Origin: Iodidimonas nitroreducens
GTDB lineage: Bacteria; Pseudomonadota; Alphaproteobacteria; Sphingomonadales; Rhodothalassiaceae
Assembly (NCBI RefSeq): GCF_008579165.1
Contig: NZ_BKCN01000011.1
Reading direction: 5' to 3' (one strand)
DNA length: 64,000 nucleotides
Positions 1 to 9,978 of the stretch are shown here, one piece after another. Under the pieces are notes generated by a model. That model was not told the DNA's origin and did no database searches. It worked only from the letters and a program-made list of their open reading frames with translations. The position numbers and the translations under genes were made by a program. The stretch's first letter is position 1. Each line of letters begins with the position of its first letter.

Positions 1-163
1 CGCAGATGCCTTCGGGATAGGCGGCATTTTCAACATTGCAGCCGGCATGAATATCACCGGCCTCATCTAAAACAGCCGCCCCCACATGATAGTGAGAATA
101 AGGAGCGTGAGCATGATGGCGGGCGGCTTTGGCGGCTGTCCACAAGGCATTTTCTTTGGTCAT
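1..163 (-). CDS. cdd: Cytidine deaminase, N-terminal part (runs off the window)
   Basis: The minus-strand frame from the ATG at 163 to the window edge reads MTKENALWTAAKAARHHAHA, then APYSHYHVGAAV and GCNVENAAYPEGIC. APYS-x-x-x-VGAA and GCNVENA are hallmark segments of homotetrameric cytidine deaminases, the latter being the nucleoside-binding loop. The catalytic CAE and the later zinc cysteines lie outside the window. The enzyme turns cytidine into uridine. The gene starts 28 bp after hydA on the same strand, so it is probably the last or near-last gene of the pyrimidine operon and feeds cytidine into it; a uridine-cleaving enzyme would still be needed and is not visible. The family call is firm; only 54 codons can be seen. 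Confidence 0.85.
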   Translation of the reverse strand, partial: MTKENALWTAAKAARHHAHAPYSHYHVGAAVLDEAGDIHAGCNVENAAYPEGIC

Positions 164-190
164 GTTCAAACCTTTTCTTTGTGTTATGGC

Positions 191-1629
191 TCAGCGCTTG
201 ACAGCGGTGGGAGTAGCGCGGGCCGATGCCTTATCAAGGGCTTTGAAAACCGACGCATGAGACGGGCGCTTGATATAGCGGCCAGCGCCTTTTTCAGTGC
301 GCAATTCGCCCTCGCTCCACACCAGCTTGCCATTGGCAATGGTGTGGGATGGAAGACCCTTAACCTCCATCCCTTCGAAGATATTATAATCGATATTCTG
401 ATGATGGGTTTTGGCGGAAATGGTTTTGGTGGCTTCGGGGTCCCACACCACGATATCGGCATCGGCACCCACCTGCAGGCTGCCCTTGCGCGGATAGATA
501 TTGAAGATTTTCGCCGCATTGGTCGAGGTCACGGCGACAAATTCCTCCATCGTCAGCCGACCCTTGTTCACGCCATGGGTCCATAAAACGGCCATGCGAT
601 CTTCGATCCCGGCCGTGCCATTGGGGATTTTCGAGAAGTCATCCCGGCCCATGGCTTTCTGGTCGGCGCAAAAACAGCAATGATCGGTGGCGGTGGTTTG
701 CAGATTGCCCGATTGCAGGCCGCGCCACAGGGCATCTTGATGCTCTTTGCTGCGGAAAGGCGGGCTCATCACATGGGCGGCGGCGCTGTTCCAATCCTTC
801 AGCCGGTAAACACTGTCATCGATCATAAGATGCCCGGCCAGCACCTCGCCATAAACCCGCTGGCCCGCAGCCCGTGCCCGGCTGATTTCTTCCAGGGCAT
901 CAGAGGCCGAGACATGCACCACATAAAGCGGCACCCCCACCACCTTGGCAAAGCGAATGGCCCGCGCCGCCGCTTCGCCCTCCACCTCGGGCGGGCGGGA
1001 GAGGGGATGCCCTTCCGGCCCGGTGATGCCCATGGCCAGCAGCTTTTGTTGCAGTTGATAAACCATTTCACCATTTTCAGCGTGAACCGTGGTGATAGCC
1101 CCCAGTTCCAAAGCGCGGGAAAAGCTTGGATATAAAATATCATCGGTGGCCATGATGGCGTTTTTATAGGCCATGAAATGCTTGAAGCTGTTGATCCCTT
1201 CCTGCTCCACCAATTGGCCCATATCCCGAGAAACGCTTTCATCCCACCATGTAACGGCAACATGGAAGCTGTAATCGGCACAGGCTTTTTCCGCCCAGCC
1301 GCGCCATTGCTGATAGGCTTCCATCAGAGATTGCTGCGGATTGGGGATCACAAAATCGATGATCATTGTGGTGCCGCCCGCAAGCCCTGCGGCGGTGCCG
1401 GTGTAAAAATCTTCGGAGGCTACAGTGCCCATGAAAGGAAGCTGCATATGGGTATGGGGATCAATCCCGCCGGGCATCACATATTGGCCGCCTGCATCGA
1501 TAATGGTGGCCCCCGATGGTGCTTCGATATTTTGGCCGACGGCTTGATCACCCCGTCTTCGCAATAAATATCGGCCTTGGTGCTGTGTTCGGCGGTGACG
1601 ATGGTTCCACCTTTGATCAGGACCGACAT
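191..1629 (-). CDS. hydA: Dihydropyrimidinase / D-hydantoinase (one frameshift)
   Basis: Hydrolyses dihydrouracil or dihydrothymine to the N-carbamoyl-beta-amino acid, the second step of reductive pyrimidine breakdown. The binuclear metal site of the family is complete: HTH in GGIDPHTHMQLPF, the lysine that is carboxylated in the family within FKHFMAYK, His in HAENGEMV, His in VVHVSASDA and Asp in TTATDHCCF. The start at 1629 is preceded by AAAGGAG and gives MSVLIKGGTIVTAEHSTKAD, as expected for the family. The frame breaks near 1541-1544, where VIKAVGQN requires AAGGCC but AAGCC is present (one base missing). With that base the protein is about 479 residues, the usual length. The start overlaps the end of the permease gene by 13 bp, indicating translational coupling. 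Confidence 0.93.
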
Positions 1630-3158
1630 GATGCTTCTCCTTTGCTTTTTCGCGAAAAAATCCAGTAAACACCCCCCGCAACGCCCACACCCACAAACCA
1701 GGCATAGCTGTAGATGCTGTCAAAAATCGGGGGGACAGAGTTAAGGATGCGGGTGGCGTGCAGAAAACCCGGCAAAGAGGGCAGGGCGCCCAAAATCAGC
1801 GCCAAAAGGGCAATCTTGTTCCAGCCGCCATTACGGCTATAGCGGCCATTTTTTAAAAAGAGATCATCCACCACCAGATCGGTGCGGCGGATCAGAAAAT
1901 AATCAACGATCAAGATACCCACAATGGGGCCGAGCAGGGCCGAATAGCCCACCAGCCAGGTAAACAGATAGGTGCCCGCGCTTTCCATCAGCTTCCATGG
2001 GAACATGGCAATGCCGATCCCGGCGGTGATATAGCCCCCCATCCGAAAGGAAATCCGCCCCGGTGCCAGATTGGAAAATCCATAGGCAGGGGCCACCACA
2101 TTGGCGGCGAGATTGGTGGTGAGTGTGGCGATCACCAGCGCCCCCAATGCCACCACAACCCCCAAACCGCCCATGCGCCCTGCCAGCTTCACCGGATCCC
2201 AGATAGCTTCGCCATAAATGACCAGAGTGGCCGAGGTGACGGCCACCGAAATGAAGGCGAACAGGGCCATGGGAATGGGCAGGCCCAAAGCCTGACCGAT
2301 GATCTGATGGCGCTGGCTTTTGGCAAAACGGGTGAAATCGGGGATATTGAGGGCCATGGTTGACCAGAAGCCCACCATCGCCGTGAGGCTGGCAAAAAAG
2401 ACCGGCCAGAATTGCCCCTCGCGCGCGCCGCCGGGGGCAAATTGCGAGTCATTGGACAGCATGGCCCCAAGGCTGCCCACCTCGACCCAGGCCCAGATCA
2501 ATAATGAAAATGAGGTGAGGATCAAAAAAGGCGCGGCCAGCATTTCAAGCCAGCGGATCGATTCCGTGCCATGGCGAACAAACCATACATGCAAGGCCCA
2601 GAAGGCGAGAAACGACAGGCTTTGCGCCGGATCGATCCCCAAAAAGGGCAAAGGCGCGCCCACCAGCGCCTGTCCGCTCAGGGTATTGAGAATGACATAA
2701 ATGGCCGATCCGCCCACCCATGTATTGATCCCAAACCAGCCGCAGGCCACAAGCCCGCGCAGCAGGGCAGGCAGCCGCGCCCCCACGGTGCCAAAAGATG
2801 AGCGCAGCAAAACCGGGAAGGGCACCCCATGTTTCGCCCCGGCATGACCCACCAGCATCATGGGGATCAAAACGATCAGATTGCCCAAGAAGACGGTGAG
2901 AACCGCCTGCCACCAGTTCATCCCTTCGCTGACCAGACTGCCCGACAAAAGATAGGCCGGCACGCACACCACCATCGCCACCCATAAAGAGGCAAAGGCT
3001 TTCCAATCCCAGGTGCGTTCGGACAGGGGCGTGGGGGCAAGATCGGCATTCCATAAAGCCTGATCATGGCCCTGATCATTGGCCTGATCATGACTATGGG
3101 CGGCATCACCGGATTGTATTCCATCCTGTGGATGCGGCGCCTTTGATGTATCATGCAT
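1617..3158 (-). CDS. NCS1-family nucleobase/hydantoin permease
   Basis: A 513-residue inner-membrane protein with about 12 hydrophobic segments. The NCS1 signature is clear: FGTVGARLPALLRGLVACGW followed by FGINTWVGG, and NIPDFTRFAKS in the second half. NCS1 members import uracil, cytosine, allantoin or hydantoins with sodium or protons. Its place between the ureidopropionase and dihydropyrimidinase genes makes uracil, thymine or a dihydropyrimidine the likely cargo (inference). The cytoplasmic N-terminus is unusually rich in His, Asp and Gln because a 12-bp unit encoding roughly HDQA/NDQG is repeated about three times around 3060-3095. The gene begins 36 bp after the ureidopropionase gene. 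Confidence 0.88.
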   Translation of the reverse strand: MHDTSKAPHPQDGIQSGDAAHSHDQANDQGHDQALWNADLAPTPLSERTWDWKAFASLWVAMVVCVPAYLLSGSLVSEGMNWWQAVLTVFLGNLIVLIPMMLVGHAGAKHGVPFPVLLRSSFGTVGARLPALLRGLVACGWFGINTWVGGSAIYVILNTLSGQALVGAPLPFLGIDPAQSLSFLAFWALHVWFVRHGTESIRWLEMLAAPFLILTSFSLLIWAWVEVGSLGAMLSNDSQFAPGGAREGQFWPVFFASLTAMVGFWSTMALNIPDFTRFAKSQRHQIIGQALGLPIPMALFAFISVAVTSATLVIYGEAIWDPVKLAGRMGGLGVVVALGALVIATLTTNLAANVVAPAYGFSNLAPGRISFRMGGYITAGIGIAMFPWKLMESAGTYLFTWLVGYSALLGPIVGILIVDYFLIRRTDLVVDDLFLKNGRYSRNGGWNKIALLALILGALPSLPGFLHATRILNSVPPIFDSIYSYAWFVGVGVAGGVYWIFSRKSKGEASCRS

Positions 3159-3193
3159 GCGTCATGCCCCCGGCTTTATTCAAAGGTCAGTTT

Positions 3194-4063
3194 TCATTCT
3201 TCAGCGACCAAGGGATAATAGGTTTCCGGGCGACGGTCACGGAAGAACTGCCACAGATTGCGCACCTCTTTCACCTTGTCCATATCCATATCGTGGATGA
3301 TCAGTTCATCCTTGTCACGGCTGGCGATGGCTTCGATTTGGCCGCGCGGATTGACGAAATAGCTTTGGCCGTAAAATTCCCCGATATTCCACGGTGCTTC
3401 CGTGCCCACGCGATTGATCGCGCCGATATAGCAGCCATTGGCAGCGGCAGAGGCGGGCTGTTCCAGCTTCCACAGATATTCCGACAATCCGGCCACGGTG
3501 GCGGAAGGATTGACGATATATTCCGCCCCATTCAGCGCCAGTGCCCGCCAGCCTTCGGGGAAATGGCGATCATAGCAGATATAAACGCCCAACTTGCAAT
3601 AGCGGGTCTGGAACACCGGCCAATCCGATGCGCCGGGTTTGAAGAAGAATTTTTCCCAAAAGCCCTGCACCTGCGGAATATGGGTTTTGCGATATTTGCC
3701 CAGATAGCTGCCATCGGCATCGATCACGGCCGCCGTATTGTAATAAACCCCGGTTACATCATCGGCTTCGTAGATCGGGACCACGATCACCATCTGATAT
3801 TTTTTGGCATAATCCTGCATCAGCTTCGTGGTGGGGCCATCGGGGATGGCTTCGGCGGCATCATACCATTTGCTGTCCTGGCTCGGGCAGAAATAGGGCT
3901 GGGTGAATACTTCCTGAAAGCACAAAACCTGCACGCCCTTTTCGCCCGCTTCCTCGATCAGCGGGATATGCGCTTCGATCATGGCTTTGCGAATGGTTTC
4001 GGGGTCTTTATCGGTCGAGGCTTTCAGCCCCATCTGGATCAATCCGCCGCGCACTGTGGTCAT
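3194..4063 (-). CDS. Beta-ureidopropionase (N-carbamoyl-beta-alanine amidohydrolase)
   Basis: A 289-residue nitrilase-superfamily amidase. The Glu-Lys-Cys triad is present: E51 in CFQEVF, K126 in LGKYRKTHIP and C163 in YICYDRHFPE. FFKPGASDWPVF and INRVGTEAPWNIGEFYGQS are typical of N-carbamoyl-beta-alanine/N-carbamoylputrescine hydrolases. Placement between the dihydropyrimidinase and the methylmalonate-semialdehyde dehydrogenase fixes the role as the third step, releasing beta-alanine (or beta-aminoisobutyrate), CO2 and ammonia. Frame intact; 30 bp separate it from mmsA upstream. Confidence 0.92.
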   Translation of the reverse strand: MTTVRGGLIQMGLKASTDKDPETIRKAMIEAHIPLIEEAGEKGVQVLCFQEVFTQPYFCPSQDSKWYDAAEAIPDGPTTKLMQDYAKKYQMVIVVPIYEADDVTGVYYNTAAVIDADGSYLGKYRKTHIPQVQGFWEKFFFKPGASDWPVFQTRYCKLGVYICYDRHFPEGWRALALNGAEYIVNPSATVAGLSEYLWKLEQPASAAANGCYIGAINRVGTEAPWNIGEFYGQSYFVNPRGQIEAIASRDKDELIIHDMDMDKVKEVRNLWQFFRDRRPETYYPLVAEE

Positions 4064-4092
4064 GAAGCCTGCTCCTTTAATGAGATGAATGA

Positions 4093-5601
4093 TCAGCCAT
4101 TGCTGGGAAAGGTGAATTCCGCACCCGCCCGAATGCCCGTGGGCCAGCGTGCCGAAATCGTTTTGAGCCGGGTGTAGAAATGGATCGCTTCCGGGCCATA
4201 AATGCCATGGGCGCCAAAGATCGATTGTTTCCAGCCGCCGAAGCTGTGATAGCCCACCGGCACCGGGATGGGGACATTCACCCCGACCATGCCCACCTCG
4301 ATGCGGCGGGCGAAATCGCGAGCGGCATCGCCATCGCGGGTGAAAATCGCGGTGCCATTGCCATATGGATGAGCATTGATCATGGCCACGGCCTGATCAT
4401 AATGATCGGCGCGCACCACGCTCAGAACCGGGCCGAAAATTTCTTCGCGATAAACGGTCATTTGCGGGGTGACATGATCCATCAGGGTGCCACCCATCCA
4501 GAAGCCGCCTTCATAGCCCTGCAGGCTGTATCCCCGGCCATCCACCACCAGTTTCGCCCCTTCCGCTGCCCCTTTCGCAATGAGATCGGCCACCTTGTCG
4601 CGATGGGCTTTGGTGATCAGCGGCCCCATTTCCGCGTCCTTGTCGGTGCTGGGGCCGATCTTGAGAGCCTGTACCCGGGGCACCAGCTTTTCCACCAGGC
4701 GATCGGCAGTTCCCCGGCCCACCGGCACGGCCACCGAAATGGCCATACAGCGTTCCCCCGCCGAGCCAAAACCCGCCCCCATCAGGGCATCGGCAGCCTG
4801 ATCGAGATCGGCATCGGGCATGATGACCATGTGATTCTTGGCGCCGCCCAATGCCTGCACCCGCTTTCCATTGTTGCAACCACGGCTGTAGATATAGTGG
4901 GCAATGGGGGTGGAGCCCACAAAGCTGATGGCCGAAATGCCGGGATGATCAAGGATCGCATCCACCGCTTCCTTATCGCCATGCACCACATTGAAAACCC
5001 CCGGCGGCAAACCGGCGTTTTCGAGCAATTCATGGATCAGATTGGCGCTTGAAGGATCGCGTTCCGATGGCTTCAGGATAAAGCTGTTGCCGCAGGCAAG
5101 CGCCATGGGGATCATCCACAAGGGCACCATGGCGGGGAAATTGAACGGGGTGATCCCGGCCACCACGCCCAGGGGCTGGCGTTCCGAGCTGGCATCCAGA
5201 TCGCGGGCGACATGGCGGCTGAAATCGCCCTTCAAAAGATGCGGAATCCCGCAGGCAAATTCTACCACCTCCAAAGCGCGGGCCACTTCGCCCAGCGCAT
5301 CATCATGGGTTTTGCCATGTTCAAGGCTGATGGTGCGGGCGATCTCGTCGCGGCGCTTCATCATGCCATCGCGCAAAGCAAACAGCACCTGCGCCCGGCG
5401 CGAAGGCGGGGTTTCCGACCAGCCGATAAAGGCTTTTTGCGCTGCTTTCACCGCCAGATCAACATCATCAGCCGTGGCCATGGCCACATGACGTGTGATC
5501 TCGCCCGTTGCGGGATTGGTTACGCCCTGGGTGCGCGGGCTTTTCGCCCCATAGGGCGCGCCATCGATCAGATGGGGGATGAGTGCGTTCATATCGGTCA
5601 T
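4093..5601 (-). CDS. mmsA: CoA-acylating methylmalonate-semialdehyde dehydrogenase
   Basis: A 502-residue aldehyde dehydrogenase with catalytic C285 in GSAGERCMAIS, oxyanion N154 in ITPFNFPAMVP and LGGAKNH in place of the ELGGK of hydrolytic aldehyde dehydrogenases, the pattern of the CoA-dependent MMSDH group. It converts malonate semialdehyde (from uracil) or methylmalonate semialdehyde (from thymine) to acetyl-CoA or propionyl-CoA with loss of CO2, making NADH. Its ATG overlaps the stop of the aminotransferase gene in an ATGA, so the two are translationally coupled. Frame intact. Confidence 0.93.
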   Translation of the reverse strand: MTDMNALIPHLIDGAPYGAKSPRTQGVTNPATGEITRHVAMATADDVDLAVKAAQKAFIGWSETPPSRRAQVLFALRDGMMKRRDEIARTISLEHGKTHDDALGEVARALEVVEFACGIPHLLKGDFSRHVARDLDASSERQPLGVVAGITPFNFPAMVPLWMIPMALACGNSFILKPSERDPSSANLIHELLENAGLPPGVFNVVHGDKEAVDAILDHPGISAISFVGSTPIAHYIYSRGCNNGKRVQALGGAKNHMVIMPDADLDQAADALMGAGFGSAGERCMAISVAVPVGRGTADRLVEKLVPRVQALKIGPSTDKDAEMGPLITKAHRDKVADLIAKGAAEGAKLVVDGRGYSLQGYEGGFWMGGTLMDHVTPQMTVYREEIFGPVLSVVRADHYDQAVAMINAHPYGNGTAIFTRDGDAARDFARRIEVGMVGVNVPIPVPVGYHSFGGWKQSIFGAHGIYGPEAIHFYTRLKTISARWPTGIRAGAEFTFPSNG

Positions 5602-6933
5602 TCGATTTCTTTCAGAACTGTGCGCAGGGTATCGAAGGCGAAATCGATCTGCGATTTTTCAATGATCAGGGGCGGCGACAAAGCGATGATATCCCCTGTG
5701 GTGCGGATCAAAAGCCCTTTATCATAAGCTTTCAAAAAGGCATTGAAGGCGCGCTTGGTGGGGGCATCCTTGATGCCTTCAAGCTCGATCGCCGCGATCA
5801 GCCCCATATTGCGCAGATCGGTCACATAGGGCGCGCCTTTAAGGGAATGTACCGCATCGGCCCAATAAGTGTCCAATTCCGCGGCCCGTGTGAACAGACC
5901 CTCTTCCTCATAGGTATCAAGGGTGGCAAGCGCGGTGGCGCAGGCCATGGGATTGGCGGAATAGGTATAACCGTGAAACAGCTCGATCATATTTTCAGGG
6001 CCGGTCATGAAGGCGTTGTATATCTGTCTGCTGGCAAAAACCGCGCCCATCGGCACCACGCCATTGGTCAACCCCTTGGCGGTGGTCACCAGATCGGGCT
6101 CTACCCCGAAATAATCCACGGCAAAGGGCGCGCCAAGGCGCCCAAATCCGGTGATCACCTCATCGAAAATCAGCAAAATGCCGTGTTTCGTACATATCTC
6201 GCGCAGGCGTTGCAGATAACCTTTGGGGGGCATGATCACCTGCCGATCCGGCAACGGGTTCCACGATCACCGCAGCGATGGTGGAGGGATCATGCAGCGC
6301 GCACAGGCGTTCCAGATCATCGGCCAGTTCAACCCCATGTTCGGGTTGGCCACGGCTATAGGCATTGCCCGGCACATAATGGGTGTGGCGGAGATGATCG
6401 ACACCGGCGACGAGAGAGCCGAACATCTTGCGATTGGCAGGCATTCCCCCCACCGACATGCCGCCAAAATTCACCCCATGATAGCCCTTTTCCCGGCCAA
6501 TCAGACGGGTGCGATGGCCTTCGCCTCGTGCGCGGTGATAGGCGAGGGCGATTTTCAGTGCCGTTTCCACGGATTCAGAGCCGGAATTGGTGAAAAACAC
6601 ATGATCAAGATCGCCGGGCATCAGCCGCGCCAGCCGATCAGCCAATTCGAAAGCCTTGTAATGGCCCATCTGGAAAGCCGGGGAATAATCCAGTTCTTCG
6701 ACTTGTTTTTTCACGGCTTCGATGATGCGCGGGCGCTTATGCCCGGCATTGCAGCACCATAAACCGGCAATGCCGTCCAGAACATCGCGGCCATCGCTGG
6801 TTTTGAAATACATGCCATCGGCCCCCACAAAGATACGTGGATTGGCCTTGAACTGGCGATTGGCGGTAAAGGGCATCCAATAGGCATCGAGGGAATTATT
6901 GGCCCGGGAATTGGCGATGTCTTCGCTCATCAT
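5598..6933 (-). CDS. Class III aminotransferase, beta-alanine:pyruvate type (one frameshift)
   Basis: A PLP aminotransferase of the omega-amino-acid group. It starts MMSEDIANSRANNSLDAYWM and has FFTNSGSESVETALKIALAY, FDEVITGFGRLG and the PLP-lysine segment LVTTAKGLTNG, then ELFHGYTYSANP. By context it moves the amino group of beta-alanine (or beta-aminoisobutyrate) to pyruvate, giving the semialdehyde used by MmsA. The frame breaks near 6238-6243 after EPVAGSAG; the continuation VIMPPKGYLQ is in another frame. GGGG reduced to GG would explain it (net -2). Both ends join neighbours by ATGA overlaps (preA upstream, mmsA downstream). Confidence 0.9.
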
Positions 6934-8219
6934 ACTGACTCCGCAACGGCTTTATGGGCCGGATTTTTCGGATGGTCGGGCCAGGTCAGATGTGGCAGGC
7001 CATTGGCCACCGGCTCCATCTCGATGCACTGATCCACCGGGCACACATGCATGCACAGATTGCAGCCCACACAATCATCATCGATCACCACAAAGCGGCG
7101 CCCGCCATCGTCTTTGGCTTCGATCCGAATGGCCTGATGGGATGTATCCTCGCAAGCGATATGGCAGCGCCCGCATTCGATGCAGCTTTCTTCATCGATC
7201 CGTGCCTTCAGATCGAAATTCATATTCAGTTCGTTCCAATCAACGGTATTGGCCACCGCCCGGCCGCGAAAATCATCAAGCGTTTTATAGCCCTTTTCAT
7301 CCATGAAGGCCGATAAACCGGCGATCATGTCTTCCACGATGCGAAAGCCATAAAGCATGGCGGCGGTGCATACCTGCACCCCCGATGCCCCAAGGGCGAT
7401 GAATTCAGCAGCATCGCGCCATGTGTTGATCCCGCCAATCGCCGAAATTTCCAGATCGCGGGTGGCCGCATTGCGGGCGATTTCCGCCACCATATTGAGG
7501 GCGATGGGTTTGACCGCCGAGCCGCAATAGCCGCCATGGGTGCCTTTGCCATCGATCATCGGATCGGGGGCCATGGCATCAAGATCGACCGAGACGATGG
7601 AATTGACCGTATTGATCAGCGAGACGGCATGGGCACCGCCCGCAAGGGCCGCCTCGGCGGGGACCAGAATATCGGTTATATTGGGGGTGAGCTTGGTGAA
7701 CACGGGAAGATCCACCACTTCGCGCACCCAGCGGGTGGTTTTTTCCACCATTTCGGGCACCTGCCCAATGGCCGAACCCATGCCCCGCTCGCACATGCCA
7801 TGGGGGCAGCCCAGATTAAGCTCGATCCCATGCACGCCGGAATTGGCGATCCTGATGGCCAGTTCTTTCCAGGCCTGTTCATCCATTTCCGCCATCATCG
7901 AGCCGATGATCACCCGATCCGGCCATTCCCGGCGACATTCCTCGATTTCCCGCAGATTGACATCCAGCGGCCGATCAGAAATCAATTCGATATTATTGAT
8001 CCCGATGGTGGCCCCCTTGAAATCCTTGTGCAGGCCATAACGGCTGGTGACATTGACCACCGGCGGATCAACCCCCAGGGTTTTCCACACCACGCCGCCC
8101 CAGCCTTTTTGAAAGGCGCGCACCACATTATATTTTTTATCGGTGGGCGGGGCTGAGGCCAGCCAAAAGGGATTGATGCTATCAATTCCCGCGATACGAC
8201 ATGAAAGATCCGCCATCAT
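6930..8219 (-). CDS. preA: NAD-dependent dihydropyrimidine dehydrogenase, PreA subunit
   Basis: A 429-residue protein with an N-terminal dihydroorotate-dehydrogenase-like FMN barrel (INPFWLASAPPTDKKYNVVR, ELNLGCPHGMCERGMG, VFTKLTPNI) and a C-terminal ferredoxin domain with two [4Fe-4S] motifs, CIECGRCHIAC and CVGCNLCMHVCPVDQC. This is the catalytic subunit that reduces uracil and thymine to the dihydropyrimidines together with PreT. It overlaps preT by an ATGA and is followed by the aminotransferase with another such overlap. Frame intact. Confidence 0.95.
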   Translation of the reverse strand: MMADLSCRIAGIDSINPFWLASAPPTDKKYNVVRAFQKGWGGVVWKTLGVDPPVVNVTSRYGLHKDFKGATIGINNIELISDRPLDVNLREIEECRREWPDRVIIGSMMAEMDEQAWKELAIRIANSGVHGIELNLGCPHGMCERGMGSAIGQVPEMVEKTTRWVREVVDLPVFTKLTPNITDILVPAEAALAGGAHAVSLINTVNSIVSVDLDAMAPDPMIDGKGTHGGYCGSAVKPIALNMVAEIARNAATRDLEISAIGGINTWRDAAEFIALGASGVQVCTAAMLYGFRIVEDMIAGLSAFMDEKGYKTLDDFRGRAVANTVDWNELNMNFDLKARIDEESCIECGRCHIACEDTSHQAIRIEAKDDGGRRFVVIDDDCVGCNLCMHVCPVDQCIEMEPVANGLPHLTWPDHPKNPAHKAVAESV

Positions 8220-9600
8220 GCACCCCCTTTGCCGGAATGGGCCGCCACCGGTGGCTGCGCATCATTCCGTGTTAAAGCCTGATCGATTGCCAAGGCTGCC
8301 AGCTTGCCATCCTGCACCGCCTGCACGGTCAGATCATCACCTGATTGGATACAATCGCCGCCTGCATAAATGCCGGGCATCGATGTTTGATATTGGTCAT
8401 CAACCACGATCCGGCCATTTTTGATCTGAAGATCACCAAGCCCCAAAGGCAGCATTTTCTGGCCAATAGCTTTAAGATGAGATCGGCGGTCAGACGATAT
8501 GTTTCGCCTGTGCCTTGCAGCCTGCCATCGATGATTTTCGTTCGCTCGAACATGATATGATCGGCTTTTTGATCGCCGCCGATGGAACTGGGGCGCGCCC
8601 ATGTGCGGATCTGAACATCATTGAGCCGGGCCAGATCGCGCTCCCAGGCGGTCGCACTCATGCTGTCATCACCCCGGCGATAAACCAGCGTCACCGTTTC
8701 GGCCCCCAGCTTTTTGGATTGGATAGCTGCATCAATGGCGGTATTGCCGCCGCCGATCACCACCACATGACGCCCGCATTTGACGTGGGATTTCTGCTTG
8801 GCCTGACGCAAATGTTCAATGAAACTGAGGGCGGGCTCCACCCCATCGAGATCTTCACCGGGAATGCCCAAAGTGCCCGAGCCGCCTAGGCCGATGCCGA
8901 TGAAAACTCCATCATATTGTTTCTTGAGATCGGAAAGGCTGAAATCCTCCCCCAGTTTTTTACCATATTTGATGCTGATACCCCCGATGCCGAGCAGGAA
9001 ATCAATTTCCTTCTGGGCGAAATCATCAACCATCTTATAGGCGGCAAGGCCATATTCATTCAGCCCGCCGGGCTTGGGCCGGGCTTCATAGACCGTCACA
9101 TCATGGCCCAGCATGGCAGCACGATGGGCAAAGGATAATCCCGCGGGCCCCGCGCCGATCACTGCCAGCCTGCGCCCGCTTTGGGGGGCGCGCTGAAAAG
9201 GATGGGTGCCATTTTTGGCGACCTTATCCATCAGATGATCCACACTGCGCCTTTGTAAAGCCCCGATGCGGATGGGTTTTTCATCGCCTTTGTTCAGCAC
9301 GCAGGCCCCTTCGCACAGAATTTCGGTGGGGCAGGCGCGGGCGCAGGTGCCGCCCATGATATTGGCATCCAGAATGGTTCGGGCCGATCCATCCAGATTA
9401 TCGGTGCGAATCTGATGGATGAAGGTGGGGATATCAATGGCCGTGGGGCAGGCATTGATGCAGGGCGCATCATAGCAATAAAGGCAGCGGCTGGCTTCGA
9501 TAAAAGCTGCACCCGCATCGAGCGGGGGATGCAGATCGCTGAAGGCGCGTTCGATATCCATATCCCGCTTGTGGGTGGGCGATAGCTGTTTTTTGCGCAT
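8216..9600 (-). CDS. preT: NAD-dependent dihydropyrimidine dehydrogenase, PreT subunit (one frameshift)
   Basis: Flavoprotein partner of PreA, similar to the glutamate-synthase small subunit. The N-terminal Fe-S region has CLYCYDAPCINACPT and CARACPTEILCEGAC, followed by FAD and NAD(P) Rossmann motifs (AVIGAGPAGLSFAHRAA and VVVIGGGNTAIDAA) and a C-terminal FAD segment MPGIYAGGDCI. The start at 9600 (MRKKQLSPTHKRDMD) has AAAGGAG upstream; an open frame continues further upstream but has no such site. A base is missing near 8471-8475, between ETYRLTADLIL and KAIGQKMLPLG. First gene of the pyrimidine operon. Confidence 0.93.
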
Positions 9601-9699
9601 GGCGATTCTAGCTCCTTTATGCCGGCCCCAAGCTGTTTGGTGCAGTCTCTTATCCAAGCTTGTGACCATCTTTGGATCAAGCATCAGATATGTGGGCGC

Positions 9700-9773
9700 A
9701 TTGATCAAGAAAATTTTGTCCGAATGATCAGAATATGACAATAATGTCATAAACTGATTGATCAATAAAATTT
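9700..9773. promoter_or_regulatory. Candidate operator region between preT and the TonB receptor
   Basis: The 378-bp AT-rich gap 9601-9978 separates the divergent pre operon and TonB receptor gene. It contains a perfect inverted repeat ATGACA-ATAA-TGTCAT at 9735-9750, flanked by two near-identical direct repeats, ATTGATCAAGAAAATTT (9700-9716) and ATTGATCAATAAAATTT (9757-9773), each centred on the palindrome TTGATCAA. A further ATCGATAA/GATCAAA-like cluster follows towards 9850. Such a symmetric arrangement in a divergent promoter suggests a dimeric regulator; the RutR-like gene at 12562 is the obvious candidate (inference). Apart from these repeats and the ribosome sites I see nothing else in the gap. 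Confidence 0.45.
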
Positions 9774-9978
9774 CAATATGAAGCATAAATGCAACATGTT
9801 TGAAAAATTATTTCGATCAAACTTTATCCTGTTGATAAAATATTGATAAAGCTTTTGTGAGCGTTTAGGACAAAAGACATGTCTGAATGTTGCGGCATTA
9901 ACCATTGGTTAACGTTACGGCAGAATTTCGAAGCCATTTTTTCAGCGCCGCGCCATCATCATCAAGGGAGGAAATCAC

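Noticed and set aside
3128..4177. A 349-codon plus-strand open frame opposite the ureidopropionase gene
   Set aside because: It is a shadow of GATC-rich coding sequence; no ribosome site or family resemblance, while the minus strand encodes a complete nitrilase-type enzyme.
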